From: Pseudomonadota bacterium
GTDB taxonomy: Bacteria > Desulfobacterota > Desulfobacteria > Desulfobacterales > Desulfobacteraceae
Direction: 5' to 3'
Assembly: GCA_018812385.1 (NCBI GenBank)
Contig: JAHJDU010000206.1
Coordinates: forward strand, 1-23,500
DNA: 23,500 nt
Under the pieces are notes generated by a model. The model made no database searches, was not told the origin of the DNA, and saw nothing but the letters and a program-made list of their open reading frames with translations. The position numbers and the translations under genes are program-made. Each line of letters opens with the position of its first letter. Positions within the stretch are counted from its first letter, which is position 1. Shown here in pieces: positions 14,216-22,853 of this stretch.

Positions 14216-15493
14216 ATGTCTAAATTAGTAGCACCTCATGGCGGCAAAGGACTTGTAATTTGTAAACTTGAAGGCGCAGCACTTGAAGCTGAACTTAAAA
14301 AAGCCGCAGGCCTTAAAAAAATTGAAATTTCATCCCAGGTAAAGGGCGACCTGATCATGCTGGGAATTGGTGGTTTTAGCCCGCTTAACGGGTTTATGAC
14401 CAAAGCGGACTGGAAAGGCGTTTGCGAAGATTTCCTCTTGGCTGATGGTACTTTCTGGCCTGTACCGGTTATGCTGGATGCCGGCAAAGATGATGCGGCA
14501 GGGATCAAAGTAGGTGATGAAATTGCCCTTGAAAGAAAGGGTGAAATCTTTGCCACCATGAAGATAGCAGAAAAATTTGAAATGTCTGAAGACGAGAAAA
14601 AATGGGAATGTGAAAAAGTTTATAAAGGCCAAGGCGAAGAGTCTGCAGATGACAAGTTCTGGAGTATTGCCATGAAAGATCACCCTGGTGTTCAGATGGT
14701 TATGGCCAGAAAAGAATTCTGCCTTGCAGGCCCTGTAAAAGTTCTTTCTGAAGGCGAATTCCCTGAAAAATTTAAAGGGGTTTACCTGACACCTGCTGAA
14801 ACCCGCGCTATTTTTGACGAAAGAGGCTGGGCCAATGTGGCTGCCCTGCAGCTGAGAAACCCCATGCACAGATCCCATGAAATTCTTTGCAAGATTGCCA
14901 TTGATGTTTGTGACGGCGTTCTCATCCATTCCCTCATCGGTAACCTCAAACCCGGTGACATCCCAGCCGATGTCCGTGTGGAATGTATTGATACCCTGGT
15001 CAAAGGATATTTTGTTCCCCAGCACGTGGTCCAAGCCGGCTATCCCCTTGACATGAGATACGCAGGCCCCAGAGAAGCCCTTCTCCACGCCACCTTCCGC
15101 CAGAACTACGGGGTTAACAGAATGATCATTGGCCGTGACCATGCAGGCGTGGGCGATTTCTATACCCTGTTTGAAGCACAGGAAATCTTTGACAAGATCC
15201 CGGCACCGGCAGAGCCTGGCAAAGCGCTGCTTTGTGAACCCTTGAAAATCGACTGGACCTTCTACTGCTACAAATGTGACGGCATGGCCTCCTTGAGAAC
15301 CTGCCCCCATGGCAAAGAAGACAGGGTTGTTCTTTCCGGAACCAAACTGCGCCATGCCCTTTCCAACAATGAAGAAGTTGTTGATCACTTTGGCCGTGAA
15401 GAAGTTCTGGTTATACTGAGAAGATACTATGCATCCTTGACTGAAAAAGTTGAAGTTAAGCTCCAGAGTCATGCAGAAGGAAGTAAAATGTAA
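14216..15493 (+). CDS. sat: Sulfate adenylyltransferase (ATP sulfurylase), dissimilatory type
   Basis: Sat activates sulfate with ATP to adenosine 5'-phosphosulfate and pyrophosphate, the entry step of sulfate respiration. The 425-residue product is the single-domain bacterial/archaeal form without an APS kinase domain. Active-site motifs are Q212-L-R-N-P-M-H-R-S-H221 and GRDHAGVGDFY at about 307-316. C351, C354 and C363 (FYCYKCDGMASLRTCPH) form the zinc site typical of this form. An AGGGAGA ribosome binding site precedes the ATG. It stands alone, with a roughly 125-base leader and a strong terminator, so it is probably monocistronic. Its codons are visibly more GC-ended than those of its neighbours, as expected for very high expression. 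aprAB and dsr genes are not in the window. Confidence 0.98.
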   Translation: MSKLVAPHGGKGLVICKLEGAALEAELKKAAGLKKIEISSQVKGDLIMLGIGGFSPLNGFMTKADWKGVCEDFLLADGTFWPVPVMLDAGKDDAAGIKVGDEIALERKGEIFATMKIAEKFEMSEDEKKWECEKVYKGQGEESADDKFWSIAMKDHPGVQMVMARKEFCLAGPVKVLSEGEFPEKFKGVYLTPAETRAIFDERGWANVAALQLRNPMHRSHEILCKIAIDVCDGVLIHSLIGNLKPGDIPADVRVECIDTLVKGYFVPQHVVQAGYPLDMRYAGPREALLHATFRQNYGVNRMIIGRDHAGVGDFYTLFEAQEIFDKIPAPAEPGKALLCEPLKIDWTFYCYKCDGMASLRTCPHGKEDRVVLSGTKLRHALSNNEEVVDHFGREEVLVILRRYYASLTEKVEVKLQSHAEGSKM

Positions 15494-15526
15494 TTGGTAT
15501 TGTTAAATTATATTTTAAGTAGATAA

Positions 15527-15567
15527 AAAAAAGGGTTGGCTCTTCTATCAAGATACAACCCTTTTTT
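15527..15567 (+). terminator. Strong intrinsic terminator, usable from both strands
   Basis: A 12-pair perfect stem is formed by AAAAAAGGGTTG (15527-15538) and CAACCCTTTTTT (15556-15567), with an inner TCTT/AAGA helix around a CTATC loop. The T-run on the plus strand terminates sat, and the A-run on the left gives a T-run for minus-strand transcripts coming from rsmI. Confidence 0.9.
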
Positions 15568-15621
15568 ATGTCACATAGTTAGTGTTCCTCCCTGTACTCA
15601 GCTCAAAGAGGAGCCTATGCT

Positions 15622-15653
15622 CACAAAAATTTTCAGATTTTCGGTCAGGCACT
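15622..15653 (-). repeat. Partial copy of the dispersed TIR element
   Basis: CACAAAAATTTTCAGATTTTCGG and TCAGGCACT match the reverse complement of the left end of the copy at 23351 almost exactly. The copy is followed by TG instead of TA. The stretch before it (from about 15579, starting AGTGTTCCTCC) shows only patchy similarity to the element interior, so the copy is internally deleted or rearranged. It lies between the sat terminator and the end of rsmI. Confidence 0.65.
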
Positions 15654-15669
15654 GGTTAATTTGAAATCA

Positions 15670-16527
15670 TTATGAATCGCTCTGGTTTGATTTGAGGATG
15701 GTATCATACACCTGTTTTTTTGATACCTTGAATTCTTTTGAAATCTGTCTGGCTAAATCTGATGTGCCAAGATCTGTGGTTGCAAGTCTTGAAATGATGA
15801 TTTCTTCAAGTTGTTCTTCATCAATGGTCTTTTGCTCCAACTGACCCTGGACAAAGAGGGAGCATTCTCCTTTAATGATTTCTTTTTCTTCAAGTGTTTT
15901 AAGGATATCAGACAGGTTGCCCCGGATGTATTCTTCGTGGAGTTTGGTGATTTCCCTGGCAAGGCATGCTTTCCGATCTCCCAGAATATTGCGCATATTG
16001 TCAATAAGGGCTTTAATCCGCCTTGGGGATTCATAAAAGATGAGGGTCGCACTTTGATTTGTTATGGCTTCAAGGGCCTGCTTTTGCTTTTGCTGTTTTT
16101 TGGGTAAGAATCCCAGGAAGAGAAATGAATCGGTTGGCAGTCCTGACACACTTAATCCGGCAATGGCGGCACTGCATCCTGGAATGGGAATGATGGGCAG
16201 CATTTCTCTGGCAACTGCTGTGACAAGGTTATAGCCTGGATCTGAAATAGATGGGGTGCCGGCATCGGAAATCAGGGCAATGTTAAGACCATTTTTTAAA
16301 TGAGTGATGAGTTGGGGGGTTTTGTTAATTTCGTTGTGCTCATGGCAGGACACAAGTTTTGTTCGTATGTCGTAATGGGAAAGAAGTTTCTTTGAATGCC
16401 GGGTATCTTCTGCTGCAATAAGGTCCACCTGTTTTAAAATTTTAACTGCCCTGAAGGTTATATCTTCAAGGTTCCCCACGGGGGTGGCAACAATATAGAG
16501 AGTTCCTGGTGAATTTTGGGTGTCCAT
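15670..16527 (-). CDS. rsmI: 16S rRNA 2'-O-methyltransferase (cytidine 1402)
   Basis: RsmI methylates the ribose of C1402 in 16S rRNA using S-adenosylmethionine. The 285-residue product has the tetrapyrrole-methylase fold with YIVATPVGNLEDITFRA, AAEDTRHSKKLL, the SDAGTPSISDPGYNLV glycine-rich segment and FYESPRRI. The C-terminal region ends with a small helix-turn-helix-like segment (DLARQISKEFKVSKKQVYD). It is the last gene of the minus-strand operon, 27 bases after yraN, and ends upstream of a terminator that works on this strand. Confidence 0.96.
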   Translation of the reverse strand: MDTQNSPGTLYIVATPVGNLEDITFRAVKILKQVDLIAAEDTRHSKKLLSHYDIRTKLVSCHEHNEINKTPQLITHLKNGLNIALISDAGTPSISDPGYNLVTAVAREMLPIIPIPGCSAAIAGLSVSGLPTDSFLFLGFLPKKQQKQKQALEAITNQSATLIFYESPRRIKALIDNMRNILGDRKACLAREITKLHEEYIRGNLSDILKTLEEKEIIKGECSLFVQGQLEQKTIDEEQLEEIIISRLATTDLGTSDLARQISKEFKVSKKQVYDTILKSNQSDS

Positions 16528-16554
16528 TTTAATGACCCGTTCTAATAATCCGTT

Positions 16555-16920
16555 TTAATAAGCTGAGAAAGCATTTTTAATTAAATTAATATCAAAGCTG
16601 CCATTTTTTTCAAGAACTTCAATCACATCGAACCGGACTCTGGAATTCATCTGCTTTTTTTCTTTGAGATAAATGGAGGCTCCCAGGATGATTTTTTTTT
16701 GTTTTGAATAGGTGACCGATTCTCTTGGCAGTCCTTTTTTAAGGCTGCGTCTTGTTTTGACTTCAATAAAACAAATGCAGTCCTTGTCTTTGGCAATAAT
16801 GTCTATTTCAGCTATTTTTGTCTTATAGTTGGTCTCAAGAATGGTAAATCCTTTGGTTTGAACAAAGGATATAGCTGCTGTTTCCCCACGATGTCCTAAG
16901 TTTTTTCGGTCATCCGGCAT
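16555..16920 (-). CDS. yraN: YraN-family (UPF0102) predicted nuclease-fold protein
   Basis: This 121-residue protein belongs to UPF0102, a family with a restriction-endonuclease-like fold whose cellular role is not firmly known. It shows the N-terminal GHRGETAAISFVQTKGF helix and the putative active-site residues E38, D40, E53 and K55 in AEIDIIAKD and CFIEVKTRRS. Its start overlaps the end of rnhB by 11 bases, so the two are translationally coupled. The rnhB-yraN pairing is frequent in bacteria. Confidence 0.92.
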   Translation of the reverse strand: MPDDRKNLGHRGETAAISFVQTKGFTILETNYKTKIAEIDIIAKDKDCICFIEVKTRRSLKKGLPRESVTYSKQKKIILGASIYLKEKKQMNSRVRFDVIEVLEKNGSFDINLIKNAFSAY

Positions 16921-17530
16921 TGATCACCTCTTTTACCCCCTTAAAAGTACGCCTGTGAACTGGGCAGGGGCCATGTTTTAATATGGCTTCCTTGTGGGCT
17001 TTGGTGGGGTAGCCTTTGTGCTGGATAAAATTATAAAGAGGATATTTTTTATGGAGAGCTTCCATTATGGCATCCCTTGTGACCTTTGCAATGATGGAGG
17101 CGGCAGCAATGGAAATGCTTCTTGAATCCCCTTTGACAATCGCTGACTGTTCAATGTCCATGTCCAGGGTGAAATTACCATCAATAAGAAGAAAATCCGG
17201 GGCAAGGAAATCAGGTGGGGTTGAAAGTTTTTCAACAGCCCGTTTCATGGAAAGCAAAGATGCCTGAAGAATATTAATTTTATCAATCTCATCGTGGGAG
17301 GATATACCAGTAGAAACAGCAATAGCCTGTTCCATGATGATCGGAAAGAGAGCATTTCTTTTTTTTTCTGACAGCTTTTTGGAATCATTGATCCCAATAC
17401 ACACAAAATCATGCGGCAGGATCACGGCAGCAGACACGACAGGGCCGGCAAGGGGTCCCCTGCCGGCCTCATCAACACCTGCTATAATTTTATACCCATG
17501 GGTTTTTGCTTTGTGTTCAAATTGCCACAT
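16910..17530 (-). CDS. rnhB: Ribonuclease HII
   Basis: RNase HII cleaves RNA in RNA-DNA hybrids and removes single ribonucleotides from DNA. The 206-residue product carries the catalytic D20-E21 in AGVDEAGRGPLAGPVV, D117 in LLIDGNF and D135 in GDSRSISIAAASIIAKVTRD. The C-terminal YPLYNFIQHKGYPTKAHKEAI motif is also typical. It begins 23 bases after rplS and overlaps yraN. Confidence 0.97.
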   Translation of the reverse strand: MWQFEHKAKTHGYKIIAGVDEAGRGPLAGPVVSAAVILPHDFVCIGINDSKKLSEKKRNALFPIIMEQAIAVSTGISSHDEIDKINILQASLLSMKRAVEKLSTPPDFLAPDFLLIDGNFTLDMDIEQSAIVKGDSRSISIAAASIIAKVTRDAIMEALHKKYPLYNFIQHKGYPTKAHKEAILKHGPCPVHRRTFKGVKEVINAG

Positions 17531-17553
17531 CAGCGAAACCTTTTAAGGGGTTT

Positions 17554-17904
17554 TTAAGCAAACCGTTTTTCTTTGATCCTGGCTGCTTTACCACGAAGAT
17601 TTCTAAGATAATAGAGTTTGGATCTTCTAACCCTACCCTTTGTTACCACTTCAATTTTATCAATGGAAGGGGAAAAAAGCGGAAATATTCTTTCAACACC
17701 AATGCCGCCGGAAATCTTTCTTACGGTAAACCGGGCACTTGCATATCCTTTGGTTTTTTTAATCACTACGCCCTGGAATAGCTGAATACGCTCTTTATCA
17801 CCCTCTTTGATTTTTACATGTACTATTACAGTATCACCTGAATCAAATGCAGGGATATCAAGACGTAATTGTTCTTTTTCTAATTTTTCGATTATATTAC
17901 TCAT
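17554..17904 (-). CDS. rplS: 50S ribosomal protein L19
   Basis: The 116-residue product is ribosomal protein L19, located at the 30S-50S interface. It shows FDSGDTVIVHVKIKEGDKERIQLFQGVVI, the FTVRKISGGIGVERIFP core and the basic C-terminal VRRSKLYYLRNLRGKAARI. The ribosome binding site AGGAGG lies six bases before the ATG and is the best in this operon. It sits between the PF09936-type methyltransferase gene and rnhB. Confidence 0.98.
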   Translation of the reverse strand: MSNIIEKLEKEQLRLDIPAFDSGDTVIVHVKIKEGDKERIQLFQGVVIKKTKGYASARFTVRKISGGIGVERIFPLFSPSIDKIEVVTKGRVRRSKLYYLRNLRGKAARIKEKRFA

Positions 17905-17943
17905 GTTTCCTCCTAGTTACCTTCCCTTTTAGCAAATACTATC

Positions 17944-18507
17944 TTATCTGCCATTTATAATCCTGTCTAAATATATTGATGCAGCAGACCTGACAGAAAG
18001 GTGATTGTAATCCGTTTTCCCGGAAATCGGGTCTAAAATAAAATCACAGGTATCAATCAATTCATCTGCCAGTCCCCATGCAGTTCCAAAAATAATGACA
18101 TGGGAAGCTTTATTTTCAAGCTTTTGCTGTAACGTCTCTATTGTTATTGAGCCGGGTTTTTCTTTTGCACTTGTGGCAATGGTCACAACCGGCTCTTTTC
18201 TTTCCTGTTCAATTGAGGAAACCGCATCCTCAAGGGTTTTGGTCACCCGAATGAGTTCCAGGGCATTCTTCCTGAACGGATTCAGTTTAGACCCAACTCC
18301 TTTTGTCCAGTGTTCAATCACCTGATTGGCCAGGGTTGCCTGGTCTTCATAAGGGGTTATGACATAAAACCCTCTTACACCAAAGGTGATGGATGCCCGT
18401 GCAATATCATGCAAGTCTATGGTTGTCAAAGCTGATCCAATGGGTTGATCTTTCTTGTTTATTACAGGAAAATGGATTAATGCCACGTAAAGGTTATTCG
18501 CTGACAA
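17944..18507 (-). CDS. Predicted RNA methyltransferase (PF09936-type, SPOUT-like)
   Basis: The 187-residue protein resembles the Methyltrn_RNA_4 (PF09936) family, small predicted SAM-dependent RNA methyltransferases with a knotted SPOUT-like fold. The visible family features are YVALIHFPVINKKDQPIGSALTTIDLHDIARA at the N-terminus, TFGVRGFYVITP, and a C-terminal HVIIFGTAWGLADEL with DYNHLSVRSAASIYLDRI, a pattern like the cofactor-binding knot. It overlaps the end of trmD by 14 bases and precedes rplS. This trmD-linked position suggests a tRNA or rRNA substrate, but the target is unknown. Confidence 0.85.
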   Translation of the reverse strand: MSANNLYVALIHFPVINKKDQPIGSALTTIDLHDIARASITFGVRGFYVITPYEDQATLANQVIEHWTKGVGSKLNPFRKNALELIRVTKTLEDAVSSIEQERKEPVVTIATSAKEKPGSITIETLQQKLENKASHVIIFGTAWGLADELIDTCDFILDPISGKTDYNHLSVRSAASIYLDRIINGR

Positions 18508-19246
18508 GGTTTTCCAACTCCTGACTCCATTGTTTTAATATCTTTTTTTCTTCAGTATCCAGTTTGCCTTTTTGTAAAAGATCCGGTCGTTTCAGAAATG
18601 TCCTCTGAAGAGACGAACTTTTTCTCCATAATCTTATCTTTTCATGGTTCCCGGACAATAGCACCTCGGGAACCTTTAGCCCTTCAAATTCTTCCGGTCT
18701 TGTATATTGTGCATACTCAAGCCTGTCATCTGTAAATGAATCTGATTGCCAGGATTCACAACTTCCCAATACGCCGGGAATTAACCTGGCTATGGAATCA
18801 ATGATGACCATTGATGCAAGCTCTCCGCCGGTCATGACATAATCCCCGATGGATATCTCTTCATCAATAAGCGTGGTGTATACCCGTTCATCAATTCCTT
18901 CATATCTTCCGCAGACAAAAATAAGCCCCTCATTTTGGCAGGCAAGTTCAAATGCCTTTTCCTGGCTGAACCGGGTCCCCTGGGGGGTCATTAATACGAC
19001 CTGTGATTCAGGAGCTTTTTTTTTGGCATATAAAATAGCGGCCTGTAAGGGTTCCAGCTTCATTACCATGCCGCTTCCACCACCATAGGGCCTGTCATCA
19101 ACCGTGTTATGGCGGTCTGTTGAAAAATCCCTGATATTAATGCAATGTCCTTTTATCAGGCCTTTTTCAATACCCCTTGAGATCATGCCATGCTCGAAAA
19201 ACGAGGTGATGAGTTCCGGAAACAGGGTCAGTATAGTAAAGTCCAT
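18494..19246 (-). CDS. trmD: tRNA (guanine37-N1)-methyltransferase
   Basis: TrmD methylates G37 next to the anticodon and prevents +1 frameshifting. The 250-residue SPOUT enzyme has TLFPELITSFFEHGMISRGI, DRPYGGGSGMVMKLEP, the knot motifs LMTPQGTRFSQ and FVCGRYEGIDERV, and the EISIGDYVMTGGELA linker. The C-terminal domain carries YTRPEEFEGLKVPEVLLSGNH. Its ATG shares one base with the rimM stop (TAATG), so it is translationally coupled to rimM. Confidence 0.98.
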   Translation of the reverse strand: MDFTILTLFPELITSFFEHGMISRGIEKGLIKGHCINIRDFSTDRHNTVDDRPYGGGSGMVMKLEPLQAAILYAKKKAPESQVVLMTPQGTRFSQEKAFELACQNEGLIFVCGRYEGIDERVYTTLIDEEISIGDYVMTGGELASMVIIDSIARLIPGVLGSCESWQSDSFTDDRLEYAQYTRPEEFEGLKVPEVLLSGNHEKIRLWRKSSSLQRTFLKRPDLLQKGKLDTEEKKILKQWSQELENLVSE

Positions 19247-19767
19247 TAGTAATCCTCGGGCAAGGTTGTCAGCATGGTCTTTTTTTCAATATCAACGGAT
19301 TCAACAAAGTGTTTATTCATTGGCACCAGGGTTTCCTGATCCTCGTTAGTTACGTCTGTTACGACCAGAACGTCATTTGCGCCCGTTGGAAAGATATCGG
19401 TTATCTTGCCTATAAACCCTTTTTGATTATCAAACACATCCATCCCCAAGAGGTCTTGCCAATACCAGGTGTCTTCTTCTGGTTCGGACAATTGATCCCG
19501 GTCAATGAGAATCTCTTTTCCTATAAGGTCTTCGGCAAGGTTTCGGCTGTCAACCCCTTCAAGGGAGAGTATGACCCCTTTTTTATGGGGCAATGCCTGA
19601 AGGATAGTAAAGGTTTTGCCCTGTCCCTCTTCTGATTTTAAAAGAACGCTTGTGCCCGGACAAAAGGTATCAACCGAGTCTGCAAAGGACCAAATCTTAA
19701 GATTACCATTAAGTCCATGAACTCCGGTTACCTTTCCTATAGTAAACGAAGTGGCTTTGTTTATCAT
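19246..19767 (-). CDS. rimM: Ribosome maturation factor RimM
   Basis: RimM helps assemble the head of the 30S subunit and binds S19. The 173-residue product has the N-terminal RimM domain (FTIGKVTGVHGLNGNLKIWSFAD) and a C-terminal PRC-barrel-like domain starting about residue 100 (TWYWQDLLGMDVFDNQKGFIGKITDI, ending in PMNKHFVESVDIEKKTMLTTLPEDY). It begins directly after the stop of khpA and overlaps trmD by one base. Confidence 0.96.
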   Translation of the reverse strand: MINKATSFTIGKVTGVHGLNGNLKIWSFADSVDTFCPGTSVLLKSEEGQGKTFTILQALPHKKGVILSLEGVDSRNLAEDLIGKEILIDRDQLSEPEEDTWYWQDLLGMDVFDNQKGFIGKITDIFPTGANDVLVVTDVTNEDQETLVPMNKHFVESVDIEKKTMLTTLPEDY

Positions 19768-19998
19768 CTATTCAATAATTTCAAGAACTGTACGTTTTTT
19801 AAGCTTGGTGGATGCCGCACTTAAAATTGTTCGCATGGCCCTTGCCGATCTTCCCTGCTTGCCTATTACTTTTCCCAGATCCTCTTTTGCCACCTTAAGT
19901 TCTAAAACAGAAGTTTGATCTCCACTAACTTCTGATACAGAAACTTGATCAGGATTGTCTACCAGTGCTTTTGCAATGTATTCTATCAGCTCTTTCAT
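19768..19998 (-). CDS. khpA: KH-domain RNA-binding protein KhpA (YlqC family)
   Basis: This 76-residue protein is a single KH domain of the YlqC/KhpA family, a small RNA-binding protein that in other bacteria acts with KhpB on RNA and cell growth. The GxxG loop is visible in LGKVIGKQGRSARAMRTIL at about residues 41-59. It lies between rpsP and rimM, the standard place for this gene in many bacteria, and its stop codon abuts the rimM start. Confidence 0.95.
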   Translation of the reverse strand: MKELIEYIAKALVDNPDQVSVSEVSGDQTSVLELKVAKEDLGKVIGKQGRSARAMRTILSAASTKLKKRTVLEIIE

Positions 19999-20060
19999 AA
20001 CTAGATTTCCTTAAATTAAGGTGTTGAGAATACCGGGTTTGCATATAAAACAACATATGC

Positions 20061-20309
20061 TTAAGCTTGCACCACTCCCTGCCGTTTCAATATGCTCTGG
20101 ACAGTTGTTGAAGGTTTAGCACCTTCGCCCAACCAATACTTTATTCTGTCTTCTTTCAGCACAATTGCATTTGGCTCAACCATTGGATTGTAGGTACCTA
20201 AGAGTTCTAAAAATCTGCCATCTCTTGGGTTTTCAATGTCAGCAGCCACTATTCTGTAAAAAGGTTTCTTCTTTGTTCCTTTTCTGGTCAATCTGATTCT
20301 TACGGCCAT
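20061..20309 (-). CDS. rpsP: 30S ribosomal protein S16
   Basis: The 82-residue product is S16, an assembly protein of the small subunit. MAVRIRLTRKGTKKKPFYRIVAAD, PRDGRFLELLGTYNPM and the DRIKYWLGEGAKPSTTVQ segment are diagnostic. It lies 16 bases after ffh with an AAGGAGAAAAAA ribosome binding site. The ffh-rpsP-khpA-rimM-trmD-rplS order is a widespread ribosome/secretion operon. Confidence 0.98.
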   Translation of the reverse strand: MAVRIRLTRKGTKKKPFYRIVAADIENPRDGRFLELLGTYNPMVEPNAIVLKEDRIKYWLGEGAKPSTTVQSILKRQGVVQA

Positions 20310-20325
20310 ATTCTTTTTTTTCTCC

Positions 20326-21651
20326 TTAAAACGGTAACATGTTTTTCAATGATCGCATGCCGCCTTTATTAAACTTCTTTATCATCTTCATAGACTGGGA
20401 ATAGCTTTTTAAAAGCTTGTTAACATCCTGAACCGTGGTTCCGCTTCCATTGGCAATTCTTATTTTTCTTGACCCCTTGATAATGGCGTGGACACGTCTT
20501 TCGTAAGGTGTCATTGAATTGATAATTGCTTCAATCCTGGCAAATTCCCTGTCATCTATATTTAAGCCTTTAAGCTGTTTCTTATTCATCCCTGGCAACA
20601 TTCCGATGAGGTCTTTTATTGACCCCATTTTCTGGACTGATTTTATCTGGTTCTTAAAATCTTCCAGGGTAAAGTCATTCTTTCTCAGCTTTTTCTCAAG
20701 CGCTTTGGCCTCTTTCTGGTCAACGGCTTTCTGGGCCTTTTCAATAAATGAAAGCGCATCCCCCATTCCCAGGATTCTGGAAGCCATCCTGTCGGGATGA
20801 AATGCTTCCAGCGCTGTTGATTTTTCACCCACACCGATGAATTTTAACGGTTTACCCGTAACAGCTTTTATGGAGAGCGCTGCACCACCGCGAGCATCAC
20901 CATCCATTTTAGTCAGCACAACACCTGTAAGATCAAGTGCTTTGTCAAATGATCCGGCAATATTCACCGCATCCTGCCCTGTCATGGCATCGGCCACAAG
21001 AAGTATTTCTGATGGATTGATCCCCTTTTTGATGCCTTTTAACTCAGCCATTAATTCTTCATCAAGATGCAGCCTTCCTGCAGTATCCAGTAACAGGGTG
21101 TCGCATCCTAATTCCCTGGCTGCCAATTGTGCATCCTGACAAATTTTTAAAGGCTTCATATCTGTTGTGGATTGGAATACTGGAACATCCAGTTGTTTTC
21201 CAATCTTTTTCAACTGATCAATTGCCGCAGGTCTGTAAACATCCACTGGTACCAGGAACGGTTTTCTGCCCTCGTTCCGAAGATAGAGTGCAAGTTTTCC
21301 TGCTGTTGTGGTTTTACCAGAACCCTGCAGCCCAATAAGCATAACAGAACCCAAAGACTTCCCATCAAAATTTAAGCCTTGATGCTCAGACCCCATCATC
21401 TTGGTAAATTCATCGTTTACAATTTTTATGACCTGCTGACCAGGTGTAAGACTTTGCATTACTTCCTGGCCCAAAGCCCTGCCCTTTATATCTGAAATAA
21501 CAGATTTTGCAACCTTATAATTGACATCAGCCTCAAGCAGTGCCATCCGCACCTGTTTAAGACCATCATCAATGTTCTTTTCATTCAGGGTGCCGTGACC
21601 TTTTAGCTTTTTAAAGACTGAATCAAGTCTGTCACTCAAATTTTCAAACAT
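20326..21651 (-). CDS. ffh: Signal recognition particle protein Ffh
   Basis: Ffh is the GTPase of the bacterial signal recognition particle, binding 4.5S RNA and signal sequences and delivering ribosomes to FtsY. The 441-residue protein has the N domain (1-90), a G domain with GLQGSGKTT at 107-115, DTAGR at 189-193 and TKMDGDARGGAAL from 247, and an M domain with the RNA-binding GSRKIRIANGSGTTVQDVNKLL. The C-terminus ends soon after the M domain (GGMRSLKNMLPF), without the long Met/Gly tail of some homologues. It is the first gene of the minus-strand operon. Confidence 0.98.
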   Translation of the reverse strand: MFENLSDRLDSVFKKLKGHGTLNEKNIDDGLKQVRMALLEADVNYKVAKSVISDIKGRALGQEVMQSLTPGQQVIKIVNDEFTKMMGSEHQGLNFDGKSLGSVMLIGLQGSGKTTTAGKLALYLRNEGRKPFLVPVDVYRPAAIDQLKKIGKQLDVPVFQSTTDMKPLKICQDAQLAARELGCDTLLLDTAGRLHLDEELMAELKGIKKGINPSEILLVADAMTGQDAVNIAGSFDKALDLTGVVLTKMDGDARGGAALSIKAVTGKPLKFIGVGEKSTALEAFHPDRMASRILGMGDALSFIEKAQKAVDQKEAKALEKKLRKNDFTLEDFKNQIKSVQKMGSIKDLIGMLPGMNKKQLKGLNIDDREFARIEAIINSMTPYERRVHAIIKGSRKIRIANGSGTTVQDVNKLLKSYSQSMKMIKKFNKGGMRSLKNMLPF

Positions 21652-21688
21652 AAAGAGGCCAACCTCAAAATATCAAATCAAATCATTG

Positions 21689-21717
21689 AAATTAGTATAT
21701 ATTCCGTGTTATGTCAA
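21689..21717 (-). promoter_or_regulatory. Promoter for the ffh operon
   Basis: On the minus strand a perfect TTGACA (21717-21712) is followed after 17 bases by TAATTT (21694-21689). It is about 40 bases upstream of the ffh start in the 97-base divergent region shared with rlmN. The -35 is excellent and the -10 moderate. Confidence 0.6.
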
Positions 21718-21748
21718 GAAAATATTAACTTTAGGTAGATAAAAATAT

Positions 21749-22786
21749 ATGGAAAATATACTGAATTTTACTAGGAATGATCTTGCGGGCTGGCTTGATA
21801 GCAACTGTATTCGACCGTTCAGGGCCGGGCAGATATTCAAGTGGCTCTACATCCGTCAGGCAGATGCCTTTGAACAGATGACGGATCTTTCAAAGGAGCT
21901 GCGCAAAACTTTGGAAGATAATTTTTATATCCAACGTCTTATCCTTGATGAAAAATTGGTTTCTGTTGATAGGACTGAAAAATTTTTACATAGACTTTCA
22001 GATGGACAGCATATTGAATCCGTCTTGATTCCTGAAAAAGATCATTTTACCCTTTGTGTGTCTTCACAGGTTGGATGTGTTCAGAATTGTCAGTTTTGTT
22101 TAACGGCCAAAGGCGGATTCGTCAGGAATTTAAATACTTCTGAAATGATTGCCCAGATCAGGGATGCAAGGTATTACCTGAGTCAAAAAGATCTTGATCC
22201 CAAAAAACTTTCCAATATTGTGTTTATGGGAATGGGGGAACCCCTTGCCAATTATAAAAACCTTGTAAAGGCATTAGAGATTATCACAGACAGTGATTAT
22301 GGACTCAAATTTTCATCCAGGCGGGTAACGGTCTCTACCTGCGGCCTGGTCCCGAAAATAACACAATTGGGTCTTGATACTGATGTGAATCTGGCCGTAT
22401 CTTTAAATGCAACCACAGATGAGATGCGATCCCGCTTGATGCCCATAAATAAAAAATATCCTTTAGCCCAGCTGCTGGAGGCCTGTCGAACCTTTACCAT
22501 GAAACCAAGGAAGAAGATTACCTTTGAATATATTTTAATGAAAGGAGTGAATGATACAAAAGAAGATGCGCTCAAGCTTGCAAAGCTTTTGGCTCCGATT
22601 AAAGCAAAAATAAATTTGATACCCTTTAATGAATATGAAAATAGTGATTTTAAGCGCCCGTCTAAAGATCAAATCAGCGAATTTTTGCAGGTTTTGCTTG
22701 ATAGAGATTTCACAGCAATTACAAGAAAAAGCAAAGGGGATGATATTTTAGCTGCATGCGGGCAGTTAAAAGCAAAATTGTATTGA
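21749..22786 (+). CDS. rlmN: Dual-specificity 23S rRNA (A2503-C2) / tRNA (A37-C2) methyltransferase
   Basis: RlmN is a radical SAM methylsynthase that methylates C2 of A2503 in 23S rRNA and, in many bacteria, A37 of tRNAs. The 345-residue protein has the cluster-binding C110-x3-C114-x2-C117 in VGCVQNCQFC, preceded by an N-terminal accessory domain, and the SAM-binding VFMGMGEPLANY. The C-terminal methyl-carrier Cys is C337 in DDILAACGQLKAKL. Length and residues are complete. It is divergent from ffh and followed 67 bases later by a response regulator gene. Confidence 0.97.
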   Translation: MENILNFTRNDLAGWLDSNCIRPFRAGQIFKWLYIRQADAFEQMTDLSKELRKTLEDNFYIQRLILDEKLVSVDRTEKFLHRLSDGQHIESVLIPEKDHFTLCVSSQVGCVQNCQFCLTAKGGFVRNLNTSEMIAQIRDARYYLSQKDLDPKKLSNIVFMGMGEPLANYKNLVKALEIITDSDYGLKFSSRRVTVSTCGLVPKITQLGLDTDVNLAVSLNATTDEMRSRLMPINKKYPLAQLLEACRTFTMKPRKKITFEYILMKGVNDTKEDALKLAKLLAPIKAKINLIPFNEYENSDFKRPSKDQISEFLQVLLDRDFTAITRKSKGDDILAACGQLKAKLY

Positions 22787-22853
22787 ATCTTTGTGGATAT
22801 GAATTATACTATGACCATATAAAAACATAACCCTTAATTGATCGGAAAGAAAT

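Noticed and set aside
14330..15472. A 380-residue open frame on the minus strand opposite sat
   Set aside because: It is a mirror of the codon bias of sat, has no recognisable domain and no ribosome binding site, and sat on the plus strand is unambiguous.
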